A program made the position numbers and the translations under genes. Shown here piece after piece: positions 1-5,720 of a stretch of 6,045 bases of DNA (its first letter is position 1; each line of letters starts with the position of its first letter). The DNA is taken from NCBI GenBank assembly GCA_945787425.1, contig CALZHO010000056.1:1-6045 (forward strand), given 5' to 3'. A model generated the notes under the pieces. The model had not been told where the DNA came from. It saw only the letters and a list, made by a program, of their open reading frames with translations, and did no database searches. This DNA comes from an uncultured Bacteroidales bacterium (GTDB taxonomy: Bacteria > Bacteroidota > Bacteroidia > Bacteroidales > Paludibacteraceae).

Positions 1-434
1 AAAAAGGCGATGAGGCGATGAGGCGAAAAGGCGAGAGATTATTTTTGGCGGTAGCCAGCAACAAGTATCAAGCAGCCACAGAGAAGATTGTCGCTCACTT
101 CTTCCCAAATACGTTTGATGTAGTCTTGGGCGAGCGTGCAGGCATTCCTCGCAAACCCGATCCACAAATCGTATGGGATATTTGCTCCGCCTTATCAAAT
201 AAGACAGATGGTTCAGAGTTGTGTGGTGTAGTTCAGCATGGTTCAGCATTGTCTTGCCTCTATGTAGGCGATTCGTTAGTAGATGCCGCCACCGCTAAAG
301 CAGCCAACTTGCCTTTCGTGGCATGCACATGGGGCTTCTGCACGAAAGCGCAATTGCAAACAGCACAGCCAAATTACATGGTCAGTCATCCAAGCGAAAT
401 TCTCGAATGTTTGGAAATGAGAGGTGAGAAGTGA
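1..434 (+). CDS. HAD-superfamily phosphatase, phosphoglycolate phosphatase-like (5' partial)
   Basis: This is the C-terminal part of a HAD hydrolase; the frame is open to the window edge (first full codon at base 3), so the N-terminus lies upstream. Three of the four HAD motifs are visible: motif II as VASNK (Ser codon 57-59), motif III lysine in RKPDP (Lys codon 153-155), and motif IV as GDSLVD (Asp codons 270-272 and 282-284). Motif I (DxD) and the cap domain are expected upstream. The order and the KPDP and YVGDS signatures fit the phosphoglycolate phosphatase-like (Gph/PGMB) group, cytoplasmic Mg-dependent phosphomonoesterases; the substrate cannot be told. An ATG at 18 is not a credible start, because a protein beginning there would lack the nucleophile. 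Oddities are an 8-bp repeat just before motif II, a 10-bp repeat between motifs III and IV adding an unusual segment, and a C-terminus (EMRGEK) written inside a 7-bp repeat that also supplies the stop codon. Confidence 0.87.
   Translation, partial: KGDEAMRRKGERLFLAVASNKYQAATEKIVAHFFPNTFDVVLGERAGIPRKPDPQIVWDICSALSNKTDGSELCGVVQHGSALSCLYVGDSLVDAATAKAANLPFVACTWGFCTKAQLQTAQPNYMVSHPSEILECLEMRGEK
6..37. repeat. 8-bp degenerate tandem repeat inside the HAD gene
   Basis: There are four consecutive 8-base units: ggcgatga twice, then ggcgaaaa and ggcgagag. They are translated in frame as a charged stretch around KGDEAMRRKGER, directly before the strand that carries HAD motif II. The core ggcga is shared with the 7-bp arrays at 414-455 and 1729-1777. 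The array may begin before the window. Confidence 0.75.
211..250. repeat. 10-bp degenerate tandem repeat inside the HAD gene
   Basis: The word gttcag occurs at 211, 231 and 241, all on a 10-base register. The last two units, gttcagcatg and gttcagcatt, are nearly identical, and the unit at 221-230 is diverged. The tract encodes part of the segment SELCGVVQHGSALS between motifs III and IV, where relatives as I know them have a shorter connection. Read as a local expansion within a loop or helix end. Confidence 0.55.
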
Positions 435-455
435 GAGGCGAAAGGTTAGAGGCGA
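414..455. repeat. 7-bp degenerate tandem repeat over the 3' end of the HAD gene
   Basis: Six consecutive heptads of the form gaggcga or close variants (gaaatga, gaggtga, gaagtga, aaggtta) run without a register break. The first half is translated as the last residues of the HAD protein and contains its stop codon at 432-434; the rest is intergenic. The same unit recurs at 1729-1777 inside the MATE gene. Confidence 0.75.
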
Positions 456-524
456 ATTCCCAATGATTCTACGACACCATATAACTGCTTAAAATACCCT
501 TCTGCTTGGGCATGACCGCCAGGA

Positions 525-579
525 ATTGTGCGTTTATTGTGCGTGTATTGTGCGTGTATTGTGCGTGAATAGTGCGGTA
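525..579. repeat. 11-bp tandem repeat array in the convergent intergenic region
   Basis: There are five units of consensus attgtgcgtgt: two perfect central copies at 536-546 and 547-557, near-perfect copies on both sides, and a diverged fifth copy at 569-579. The array lies between the convergent HAD and NUDIX genes. The 11-base period is close to one DNA helical turn. No dyad symmetry is seen in the unit, so it does not look like a simple operator or a terminator. Confidence 0.85.
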
Positions 580-600
580 CGAGTGGGGAAGGTCAAAACG

Positions 601-700
601 GAAAAAGGGAAAACGGAAAACTGAAAAGTGAAAAGTGAAAACTGAAAAAGGGAAAACTGAGAACTGAGAACTGAGAACTGAGAACGAAAAGGGGAAAGCG
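601..700. repeat. 7-bp tandem repeat array (gaaaact/gagaact type) in the intergenic region
   Basis: About fourteen heptads are seen: gaaaact, gaaaagt and related units from 601 to 658, then three perfect gagaact copies at 659-679 and decaying units to about 700. Single extra g bases at 608 and 651 shift the register twice, both times after a gaaaaag unit, which suggests a longer block was duplicated. The array ends about 10 bases from the NUDIX stop codon. All purines lie on the + strand apart from occasional c or t, so the tract is strongly strand-asymmetric. No hairpin terminator is visible between the two convergent genes. Confidence 0.87.
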
Positions 701-710
701 GGCAAAGTAG

Positions 711-1265
711 TTACAAAGAGGCGAAGTATTTCCATAGCGGTGCAGCATGCAGGGCTTGGATAATCTCACCCGAAGTAAGCAATTCCTTCACCTCATCACG
801 AGTGAGAATATGCACATGGATGTCCTCAGATGGCTCTTGATGCGGTTCGCGCACTTTCTCTACCCCAGTGGCAAGGAAAGTAAAACTCTTATTCGTATGA
901 TTAGTAGGATTAGGCGAGAGCTCCATAAACGCCTGCCACTCGCCACCTTCGTAACCCGTCTCCTCGCTCAGTTCGCGCATAGCAGCGTGCAAAGGCGTCT
1001 CGCCCTCATCCACCACACCTGCCACCAACTCATAATGCGTCTCACCCAACGCATGGCGGTACTGGTCAATCATCACAAAATCTCCCTCCTTAGTGATCGC
1101 AATCACGTTGATCCAATTAGGAAAATCCATCACAAACCACGCAGGAATCTGCGTGCCATTGGGCAGTTCCACCACCTCCTGGCGCACGTTCAACCACGGA
1201 CCAAGATTCAACAAAGGGGTACTCTTGAGCACACGCCATTTTCTATTTTCGAGTTTACGTATCAT
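711..1265 (-). CDS. NUDIX hydrolase, ADP-ribose pyrophosphatase-like
   Basis: A 184-residue cytoplasmic hydrolase expected to cleave a nucleoside diphosphate linked to another moiety, using Mg2+. The Nudix box is complete at residues 83-105: G83, E89, then RELSEETGY at 97-105, fitting Gx5Ex7REUxEExGU. It is preceded by YELVAG, which resembles the ELPAG of ADP-sugar pyrophosphatases, and by a long N-terminal strand region (about 10-75) typical of that group. ADP-ribose or another ADP-sugar is the likeliest substrate, but this is inferred. The start chosen is ATG at 1265-1263 (MIRKLENRKW), since it follows an A/T-rich leader. Alternative starts at 1289 and 1328 would add residues without family character, and the 1328 start would run through a GC-rich hairpin. 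The gene lies 72 bases downstream of the MATE gene on the same strand, with no promoter motif seen in between, so co-transcription is likely. Confidence 0.92.
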   Translation of the reverse strand: MIRKLENRKWRVLKSTPLLNLGPWLNVRQEVVELPNGTQIPAWFVMDFPNWINVIAITKEGDFVMIDQYRHALGETHYELVAGVVDEGETPLHAAMRELSEETGYEGGEWQAFMELSPNPTNHTNKSFTFLATGVEKVREPHQEPSEDIHVHILTRDEVKELLTSGEIIQALHAAPLWKYFASL

Positions 1266-1299
1266 AAAAATATAATTAGAAGACAACATCAACAACGTT

Positions 1300-1325
1300 T
1301 CGCGGCAATCAACTCTCTGCCGCGA
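1300..1325 (-). other. GC-rich stem-loop between the MATE and NUDIX genes
   Basis: Perfect 8-base arms, TCGCGGCA and TGCCGCGA, flank a 10-base loop (1308-1317). The structure begins 12 bases after the MATE stop codon and ends 34 bases before the chosen NUDIX start. No U-run follows the stem on the transcribed strand, so it is a poor intrinsic terminator. It could be a 3'-end stabiliser, a processing site or a partial attenuator between two genes of one transcript. The inverted repeat is seen directly; a role is inferred. Confidence 0.5.
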
Positions 1326-1337
1326 CACAGAAATATA

Positions 1338-2669
1338 TTATCTCTGTTCTACAACTTGTTTCCATGTAGCAGTGAGGTAGATAACGCGGGCAGCGAGGTG
1401 GAGGAAATAGCCCACAAACAGCGCATGCACTCCCCACCAATGAGCCGTGGCTACATACCCCAACACAAAACCTATTGCAGCCAAAATCATACCATTGCGA
1501 ATCTGCTTGCCCGCCGTAGCACCCGTATAAACACCATCCCACATAAACGCCAACGTACTCACAATAGGCATGGCAATGAACCACCCCGTAAAATCCGTAA
1601 GGCGACTAAGCACCAGCGCATCCGAAGTCATCATACTATACATAGGCATATACCACAACGCAAAAATCACCGTAAAACCCACTCCTACGCCCAATGACCA
1701 AAGAAAAAGTAGGCGGACAAGCGTGTCTAAAGGCGAAAGGCGCGAGGTTAAAGGCAAGAGGCGAGAGGCAGGAGATTTGGCTTCGCCGATCAATTTGCCA
1801 ACAAGAGCTTCGCCCGCATACGCAAAACCATCCACGAAATAGGAAACCAACATAAAGAGTTTCATAAGTATGCTACATACTGCTAAATCCGTATCACCAT
1901 ACAACGAAGACAACGAGGTAAAGCCCACATACACAATCATAAAACACAACGAACGCACAAACAAGTTGGCATTCAACGATATGAGTTGGCGCATGCCACG
2001 CATATCCCTAAGCAACCGCAAGAAAGACAGCCCCTGCCATACATGGCGATATTTCCACATAAGAATCACAATGGATAACAATAGTCCTGTGAATTGCGCC
2101 ACCACCGTGCCATACGCTACGCCCATCGCGCCCATCGGCGTATAGACTGCGAGGGCATAACTAACCGCCATATTCACTACATTCACCACCATGTCCGTAA
2201 TCATTGGACTGACCGTGTCCTGCATACCAATAAACCACCCCTTGATAGCCATCAGCGACAAGGTGGCAGGTGCTGCCCACACACGCACAAAGAAATAGTC
2301 GCGTGCAAAAGAGGCCACCTCGGCTGAGCAGGGCACAATAGCCAACGCAGCCGTAACAAACAACCATTGCAACAGCCAAATAAGTGCGGCACCTATCAAC
2401 GCTATGCCCACACTCTGCGTAAACAATCGGGCACACTGCTCGCGATCGCCACGACCAAAAGCTTGCGCGGTCATACCACTGGTACCCACACGCAGGAAAC
2501 TAAAATTCCAATACAGCAAATCAAAAAGCATCGTGCCAATGGCAATACCACCAATGGCATGAGCGTCGGAGATATGTCCCACAATAGCCGTATCCACCAA
2601 ACCCACCAACGGGATAGTGATATTGGCAAGAATACTCGGAATAGCTAAACGAAGAATCTGTTTGTTCAT
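1338..2669 (-). CDS. MATE family efflux transporter, DinF-like
   Basis: A 443-residue inner-membrane protein with about twelve hydrophobic segments, the usual size for a MATE cation-coupled multidrug or metabolite antiporter. The N-terminus has the first-helix pattern IPLVGLVDTAIVGH with the conserved Asp at residue 26, and FLRVGTSGMTAQAFG (about 58-72) matches the DinF branch. AYAGEALVGKLIG (about 283-295) is the equivalent region in the second half. The substrate cannot be inferred. The ATG at 2669 was chosen over an upstream TTG because a Bacteroidetes-type promoter sits just upstream. After residue 297 a 7-bp DNA repeat is translated as two 7-residue units, SRLLPLT (302-308) and SRLSPLD (309-315), in what should be the cytoplasmic loop between helices 8 and 9; relatives have a shorter polar loop there. 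The reading frame is intact. Confidence 0.94.
   Translation of the reverse strand: MNKQILRLAIPSILANITIPLVGLVDTAIVGHISDAHAIGGIAIGTMLFDLLYWNFSFLRVGTSGMTAQAFGRGDREQCARLFTQSVGIALIGAALIWLLQWLFVTAALAIVPCSAEVASFARDYFFVRVWAAPATLSLMAIKGWFIGMQDTVSPMITDMVVNVVNMAVSYALAVYTPMGAMGVAYGTVVAQFTGLLLSIVILMWKYRHVWQGLSFLRLLRDMRGMRQLISLNANLFVRSLCFMIVYVGFTSLSSLYGDTDLAVCSILMKLFMLVSYFVDGFAYAGEALVGKLIGEAKSPASRLLPLTSRLSPLDTLVRLLFLWSLGVGVGFTVIFALWYMPMYSMMTSDALVLSRLTDFTGWFIAMPIVSTLAFMWDGVYTGATAGKQIRNGMILAAIGFVLGYVATAHWWGVHALFVGYFLHLAARVIYLTATWKQVVEQR
1729..1777. repeat. 7-bp tandem repeat inside the MATE gene
   Basis: Seven consecutive heptads without a register break: aaaggcg twice, then cgaggtt, aaaggca, agaggcg, agaggca and ggagatt. 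On the coding (minus) strand three heptads make 21 bases, so the protein shows a 7-residue period at about residues 298-314. The unit belongs to the same family as the repeat at the HAD 3' end (414-455). The tract is flanked by well-conserved transporter sequence. Confidence 0.87.
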
Positions 2670-2689
2670 TTGACTCAAATTTCAGCGTG

Positions 2690-2721
2690 CAAAGGTAGTA
2701 TTTTTTTGGGATATAGACAAA
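2690..2721 (-). promoter_or_regulatory. Bacteroidetes-type promoter for the MATE-NUDIX unit
   Basis: On the minus strand there is a TTTG (-33 element) at 2721-2718, a 20-base spacer containing a run of seven A, then TACCTTTG at 2697-2690, an exact match to the -7 element TAnnTTTG. It sits 20 bases upstream of the MATE ATG, which gives a short leader. The leader has no clear Shine-Dalgarno before the start (TTTGAGTCAA precedes ATG). Confidence 0.68.
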
Positions 2722-2745
2722 TTCCATCTATTTTTTAGCCATTTT

Positions 2746-2777
2746 CTTGCAAATATTGTTTATATTTTGTAATTTTG
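2746..2777 (+). promoter_or_regulatory. Bacteroidetes-type promoter for the TrmH operon
   Basis: TAATTTTG at 2770-2777 exactly matches the -7 consensus TAnnTTTG, with a partial -33 element (CTTG, 2746-2749) 20 bases upstream. It lies 29 bases before the TrmH ATG and back-to-back with the MATE promoter; the -33 elements of the two are only 24 bases apart. It overlaps the upstream TTG at 2747, which therefore cannot be the gene start. Confidence 0.6.
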
Positions 2778-2806
2778 CAGTGTTTTATCAATTGTGTCTT
2801 AGGAGT

Positions 2807-3547
2807 ATGATTCATCGCCTAACAAAATCACAAATAAAATGGGTGCGCAGTTTGCAACAAAAGAAATTCCGCGATGCGGAAGGCGTATTTGTAGCAGAAG
2901 GCGAAAAATGTGTGAATGACCTTAAGGGTGCGTTCGATTTAGTGTTGCTCATTTCACGTGAAAATGCAACACAAACAGAAATTGAACAAATGTCCTCGTT
3001 GCGTACCCCACAAGGCGTGATTGGGGTATTCAAGAAAAGAGAGGATATGGGTAATGGGTTATTGGAAATGGGCGATGGGCTATGGGTAGCACTGGACGGC
3101 GTACAAGACCCTGGTAATTTGGGAACAATCATCCGCACTTGCGATTGGTTTGGCGTACACCATATAGTATGTTCGCGCGACACAGCCGACTGCTACAATC
3201 CCAAAGTGGTGCAAGCCACAATGGGTGCCCTCGCACGCGTGAGCGTGCATTACATAGATAATTTGGGTGATATGCTACAACAAATGCAGAAAGCAGATTA
3301 TCCTATCTATGGTACATTGCTTGACGGCAAGGATATGTATGAACCAACAGCAATTCCGACCAAAGATAAAGGTATCATCGTCATGGGCAACGAAGGCAAC
3401 GGCATATCTCCAGAGGTTAGAGAATGGGTGACACACCCGCTATTCATCCCCTCCTACCCTACTGATATACCCACTTCAGAGAGTTTGAATGTGAGTATAG
3501 CTACTGCCATAGTATTAGCAGAGTTTAGAAGAAATAATATACCTTAA
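2807..3547 (+). CDS. TrmH/SpoU family RNA 2'-O-methyltransferase
   Basis: A 246-residue cytoplasmic enzyme expected to transfer a methyl group from S-adenosylmethionine to a ribose 2'-OH in rRNA or tRNA. An N-terminal substrate-binding domain (about 1-78; KSQIKWVRSLQQKKFRDAEG and FVAEGEKCV are characteristic) precedes the trefoil-knot SpoU domain. The three SpoU motifs are intact: DGVQDPGNLGTIIRT (97-111, with N104 and R110), IVMGNEGNGIS (191-201) and SESLNVSIA (224-232). The exact RNA target is not readable. The ATG at 2807 was chosen because the protein then begins as its relatives do (MIHRLTKSQIKW) and the promoter lies upstream; AGGAG at 2801-2805 is only one base from the ATG, too close for a normal ribosome site. 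A 7-bp repeat encodes residues 81-94 in the interdomain linker. The next gene starts 11 bases downstream, suggesting one transcript. Confidence 0.95.
   Translation: MIHRLTKSQIKWVRSLQQKKFRDAEGVFVAEGEKCVNDLKGAFDLVLLISRENATQTEIEQMSSLRTPQGVIGVFKKREDMGNGLLEMGDGLWVALDGVQDPGNLGTIIRTCDWFGVHHIVCSRDTADCYNPKVVQATMGALARVSVHYIDNLGDMLQQMQKADYPIYGTLLDGKDMYEPTAIPTKDKGIIVMGNEGNGISPEVREWVTHPLFIPSYPTDIPTSESLNVSIATAIVLAEFRRNNIP
3047..3088. repeat. 7-bp tandem repeat inside the TrmH gene
   Basis: Six consecutive heptads of consensus atgggta (variants atgggtt, attggaa, atgggcg, atgggct) cover exactly 42 bases. They are translated as two 7-residue units, MGNGLLE and MGDGLWV, at residues 81-94, between the N-terminal domain and the first SpoU motif. 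The unit differs in sequence from the ggcga-type and gaaaact-type heptads but has the same period. Confidence 0.83.
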
Positions 3548-3558
3548 AATAATACATT

Positions 3559-5700
3559 ATGAAACGAGTCATTACATTCTTTTGTATTCTTGGCATATTT
3601 GCACAAGCTTATGCATGGAAACCAAAATGTGCAGGTCATCGCGGTAGTTATCGCGGAGTAGAAAATACCGAAGAGGCATTTATGAATGGCATCAACTATT
3701 ACGGTTACACTGGGTTAGAAATTGATGTAAAAACTACCAGTGATGGCGAGTATGTATGCTGGCATGATGATGAATTGAACCGTGTAGGACATGAAGGAGT
3801 GTTTATTCCTTATAGCAAATGGGCAGACCTCAAAGACTTAACCCTCACACAAACACGCAATGGCGTTACGTACACTGGCAAATTGTGTACAGTGGATCGC
3901 TTTTTAGAGATTTGCAAGGAGAAAAATGTATTCCCTATCATCGAGTTGAAGTGGGCTGTCGGTATCAATAACAACGACATGAGTCGCTTCCCTGGCTTGT
4001 ACAAGTTGCTTGAGAAACACGGACTCGTGGAAGAAGCGCGCATACTCACATCCATGCAAAAGTCGTTGGAATATGTGCGTACTAATTACCCAGCACTCAA
4101 ATGTCAATTTCTCTGCTACGAAGTCAGTCAGTCATATTATGAGTGGTGCAAAAAATGGGGCATCAATCCAAGTGTACAGACAGGTGGACTGAGCAAAACT
4201 ATGGCGCGCAAATGCCATGAAGCAGGCATGGAAGTGGCAACGTGGACCGTAAATAGTCTGGCATCATATCTGCAACATGGTGAATTAGGTTGCACGACTA
4301 TGACTTGCGATTACCTTATCCCTGCCGACATGCCCGAACTCGAAGAAATAGATTGGGAAGCCCTTGCACCTACTCCTCCATTAGAAAATTTGTATGTGAC
4401 GCCACTATTCCATTATAGCGAAACAGCAGGTAACTTGCCAGAAAACTTCCCAACGACCCTATCTGGTAGTTATGTCAATGCTCAAGAGGCCGCTTTCATT
4501 GATGGCGTATTCTATATGGCTGATTACAGCGCAAAAAAAGTAGTGGCTGTAGATACTACAGGTAAAGTATGGGAGCCAGGTATTGAGCATAGTACCCTTC
4601 GCCACGGTATCTGTCGCGATGATGCTGCGAACCTCATTCTGCACACATCTCCAGATGCGAAAGTACCTACACAACTCACTGTGTATAAAGCCGATGACAA
4701 TACGGAGCATGTGATTGAGATTACACTCAACAATAATGGTCAAACCAACTTTCCAACAGCAAGTGGCGATATATTTGATGCGGCTGGTGGATATGTATAT
4801 TTCTTCCCTAACGGACAAAATTTCGTAGAGGTAGTAAAGATTGCTAACGGCAAATATGTTTCTACCACATCTTGCGCAGTTAGCATGACAGGTTCTACCG
4901 CTGGCTATGTCATTCCAATTGACAACACACCTAACCATTTTATCTACCAAGTGCGTGCTAATGGTTACAACCTTTACAAAGATGGCGATAAGGGGGCATA
5001 TATGACCTCTCCAAATGGCACCACTGCTCCTGCACGTAATAACTCTGTAGGTGGTGCACATTTCCAACTGAATGGACACGATATGTTCGTTTACGCTTCT
5101 GGTGCGAACTACAAAGGCGGTTGGACCGTTCGCGACATGACATCAGCCGATTTGACTCCTATGTACACACAAGAGCCATTGGGTAGCGGTGGTTATAATG
5201 CTAACGCTTCTGTAGGTGCGTTCTTCTGGTGGGAGCGTCTCGATTCTGTGACAGTCAATCTCTATGAGTACTGCCTGGGACATGGTATTGCTGGTTGGGA
5301 GTTGAGTGCTGAGCCACACAAGATTCGTCTGAAAGATATGCGTCTTTCCCCAACCAATATTACTATCGCAAAAGGTGATACTGCAACTATCACAGCAGTA
5401 CTTACCCCAACCAATGCAGACGTGGATAAAATCACATGGCGTTATGCCAAAACAAATCGCAACAGTTCTCTTAGATCAGATGGCACTGTGGCTAAGTTCA
5501 CAAGTAAGACCTTAGGAACCTATACCATAACAGTAACAGTGGATGACTTCTCTGCTGATTGTACCGTGACCGTTTCTGAGACAACTGACTTAACCGAAAT
5601 TGAAAATACAACTGAACAAACCAATAAATTGATTCACGAAGGACAATTGTATATCAAGCATAACAATAAAACTTACGATATGTTAGGACAATACAAATAA
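3559..5700 (+). CDS. Secreted multidomain glycerophosphodiester phosphodiesterase with Big2-like domain and T9SS-like tail
   Basis: A 713-residue exported protein. Residues 1-19 form a signal peptide (MKRVITFFCILGIFAQAYA). Residues 20-262 are a GDPD TIM barrel: H27-R28-G29, E35-N36, E54 and D56 (EID), H69 in CWHDDEL, E129 in PIIELK, and VATWTVN at 226-232. These supply the two catalytic histidines and the metal ligands of the family, so activity on glycerophosphodiesters, giving sn-glycerol 3-phosphate and an alcohol, is likely. Residues about 275-585 are a beta-rich region that I do not recognise; stretches such as FIDGVFYMADYSAKKVVAVD look like propeller blades. Residues about 588-672 resemble a bacterial Ig-like (Big2) domain (LSPTNITIAKGDTATITA, ITWRYA). 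The last ~25 residues (GQLYIK, YDMLGQ) resemble the short C-terminal tails of Bacteroidales type IX secretion cargo. It starts 11 bases after the TrmH stop, with an A/T-rich leader and no separate promoter seen. Confidence 0.92.
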   Translation: MKRVITFFCILGIFAQAYAWKPKCAGHRGSYRGVENTEEAFMNGINYYGYTGLEIDVKTTSDGEYVCWHDDELNRVGHEGVFIPYSKWADLKDLTLTQTRNGVTYTGKLCTVDRFLEICKEKNVFPIIELKWAVGINNNDMSRFPGLYKLLEKHGLVEEARILTSMQKSLEYVRTNYPALKCQFLCYEVSQSYYEWCKKWGINPSVQTGGLSKTMARKCHEAGMEVATWTVNSLASYLQHGELGCTTMTCDYLIPADMPELEEIDWEALAPTPPLENLYVTPLFHYSETAGNLPENFPTTLSGSYVNAQEAAFIDGVFYMADYSAKKVVAVDTTGKVWEPGIEHSTLRHGICRDDAANLILHTSPDAKVPTQLTVYKADDNTEHVIEITLNNNGQTNFPTASGDIFDAAGGYVYFFPNGQNFVEVVKIANGKYVSTTSCAVSMTGSTAGYVIPIDNTPNHFIYQVRANGYNLYKDGDKGAYMTSPNGTTAPARNNSVGGAHFQLNGHDMFVYASGANYKGGWTVRDMTSADLTPMYTQEPLGSGGYNANASVGAFFWWERLDSVTVNLYEYCLGHGIAGWELSAEPHKIRLKDMRLSPTNITIAKGDTATITAVLTPTNADVDKITWRYAKTNRNSSLRSDGTVAKFTSKTLGTYTITVTVDDFSADCTVTVSETTDLTEIENTTEQTNKLIHEGQLYIKHNNKTYDMLGQYK

Positions 5701-5720
5701 CGCCACAATATTTACATATT

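Noticed and set aside
1..455. Pseudogene reading of the HAD gene (lacks motif I)
   Set aside because: The frame is open to the window edge and motifs II-IV are intact, so the missing N-terminus is explained by the window boundary.
525..579. Possible CRISPR array or iteron origin
   Set aside because: The units are contiguous, 11 bp long and without spacers, so this is not CRISPR. There is no nearby replication initiator gene to support iterons.
469..735. 88-codon minus-strand open frame over the intergenic region
   Set aside because: It is read straight through the 7-bp and 11-bp arrays, giving low-complexity Phe/Ser and THNTR-like text, and overlaps the NUDIX 3' end. The lack of stops follows from the repeats, not from coding selection.
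1300..1325. Intrinsic terminator after the MATE gene
   Set aside because: The stem is good, but no U-run follows on the transcribed strand, so it is listed only as a stem-loop.
1266..1328. Upstream ATG start for the NUDIX gene adding 21 residues
   Set aside because: The extension would translate the GC-rich stem-loop and has no family similarity; the ATG at 1265 has the A/T-rich leader typical of these genes.
747..1697. 316-codon plus-strand open frame
   Set aside because: It lies antisense to the NUDIX gene and the 3' part of the MATE gene, both of which have clear family motifs. Its product is rich in His, Arg and Thr and has no recognisable domain, so it is a shadow frame.
2747..2806. 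Upstream TTG start for TrmH adding 20 residues
   Set aside because: The extension overlaps the promoter -33 and -7 elements and would lie before the expected transcription start; its residues do not resemble the TrmH N-terminus.
4459..5079. 206-codon minus-strand open frame
   Set aside because: It is antisense to the middle of the phosphodiesterase gene, whose frame is continuous from signal peptide to tail. The antisense product has no domain pattern or start context.
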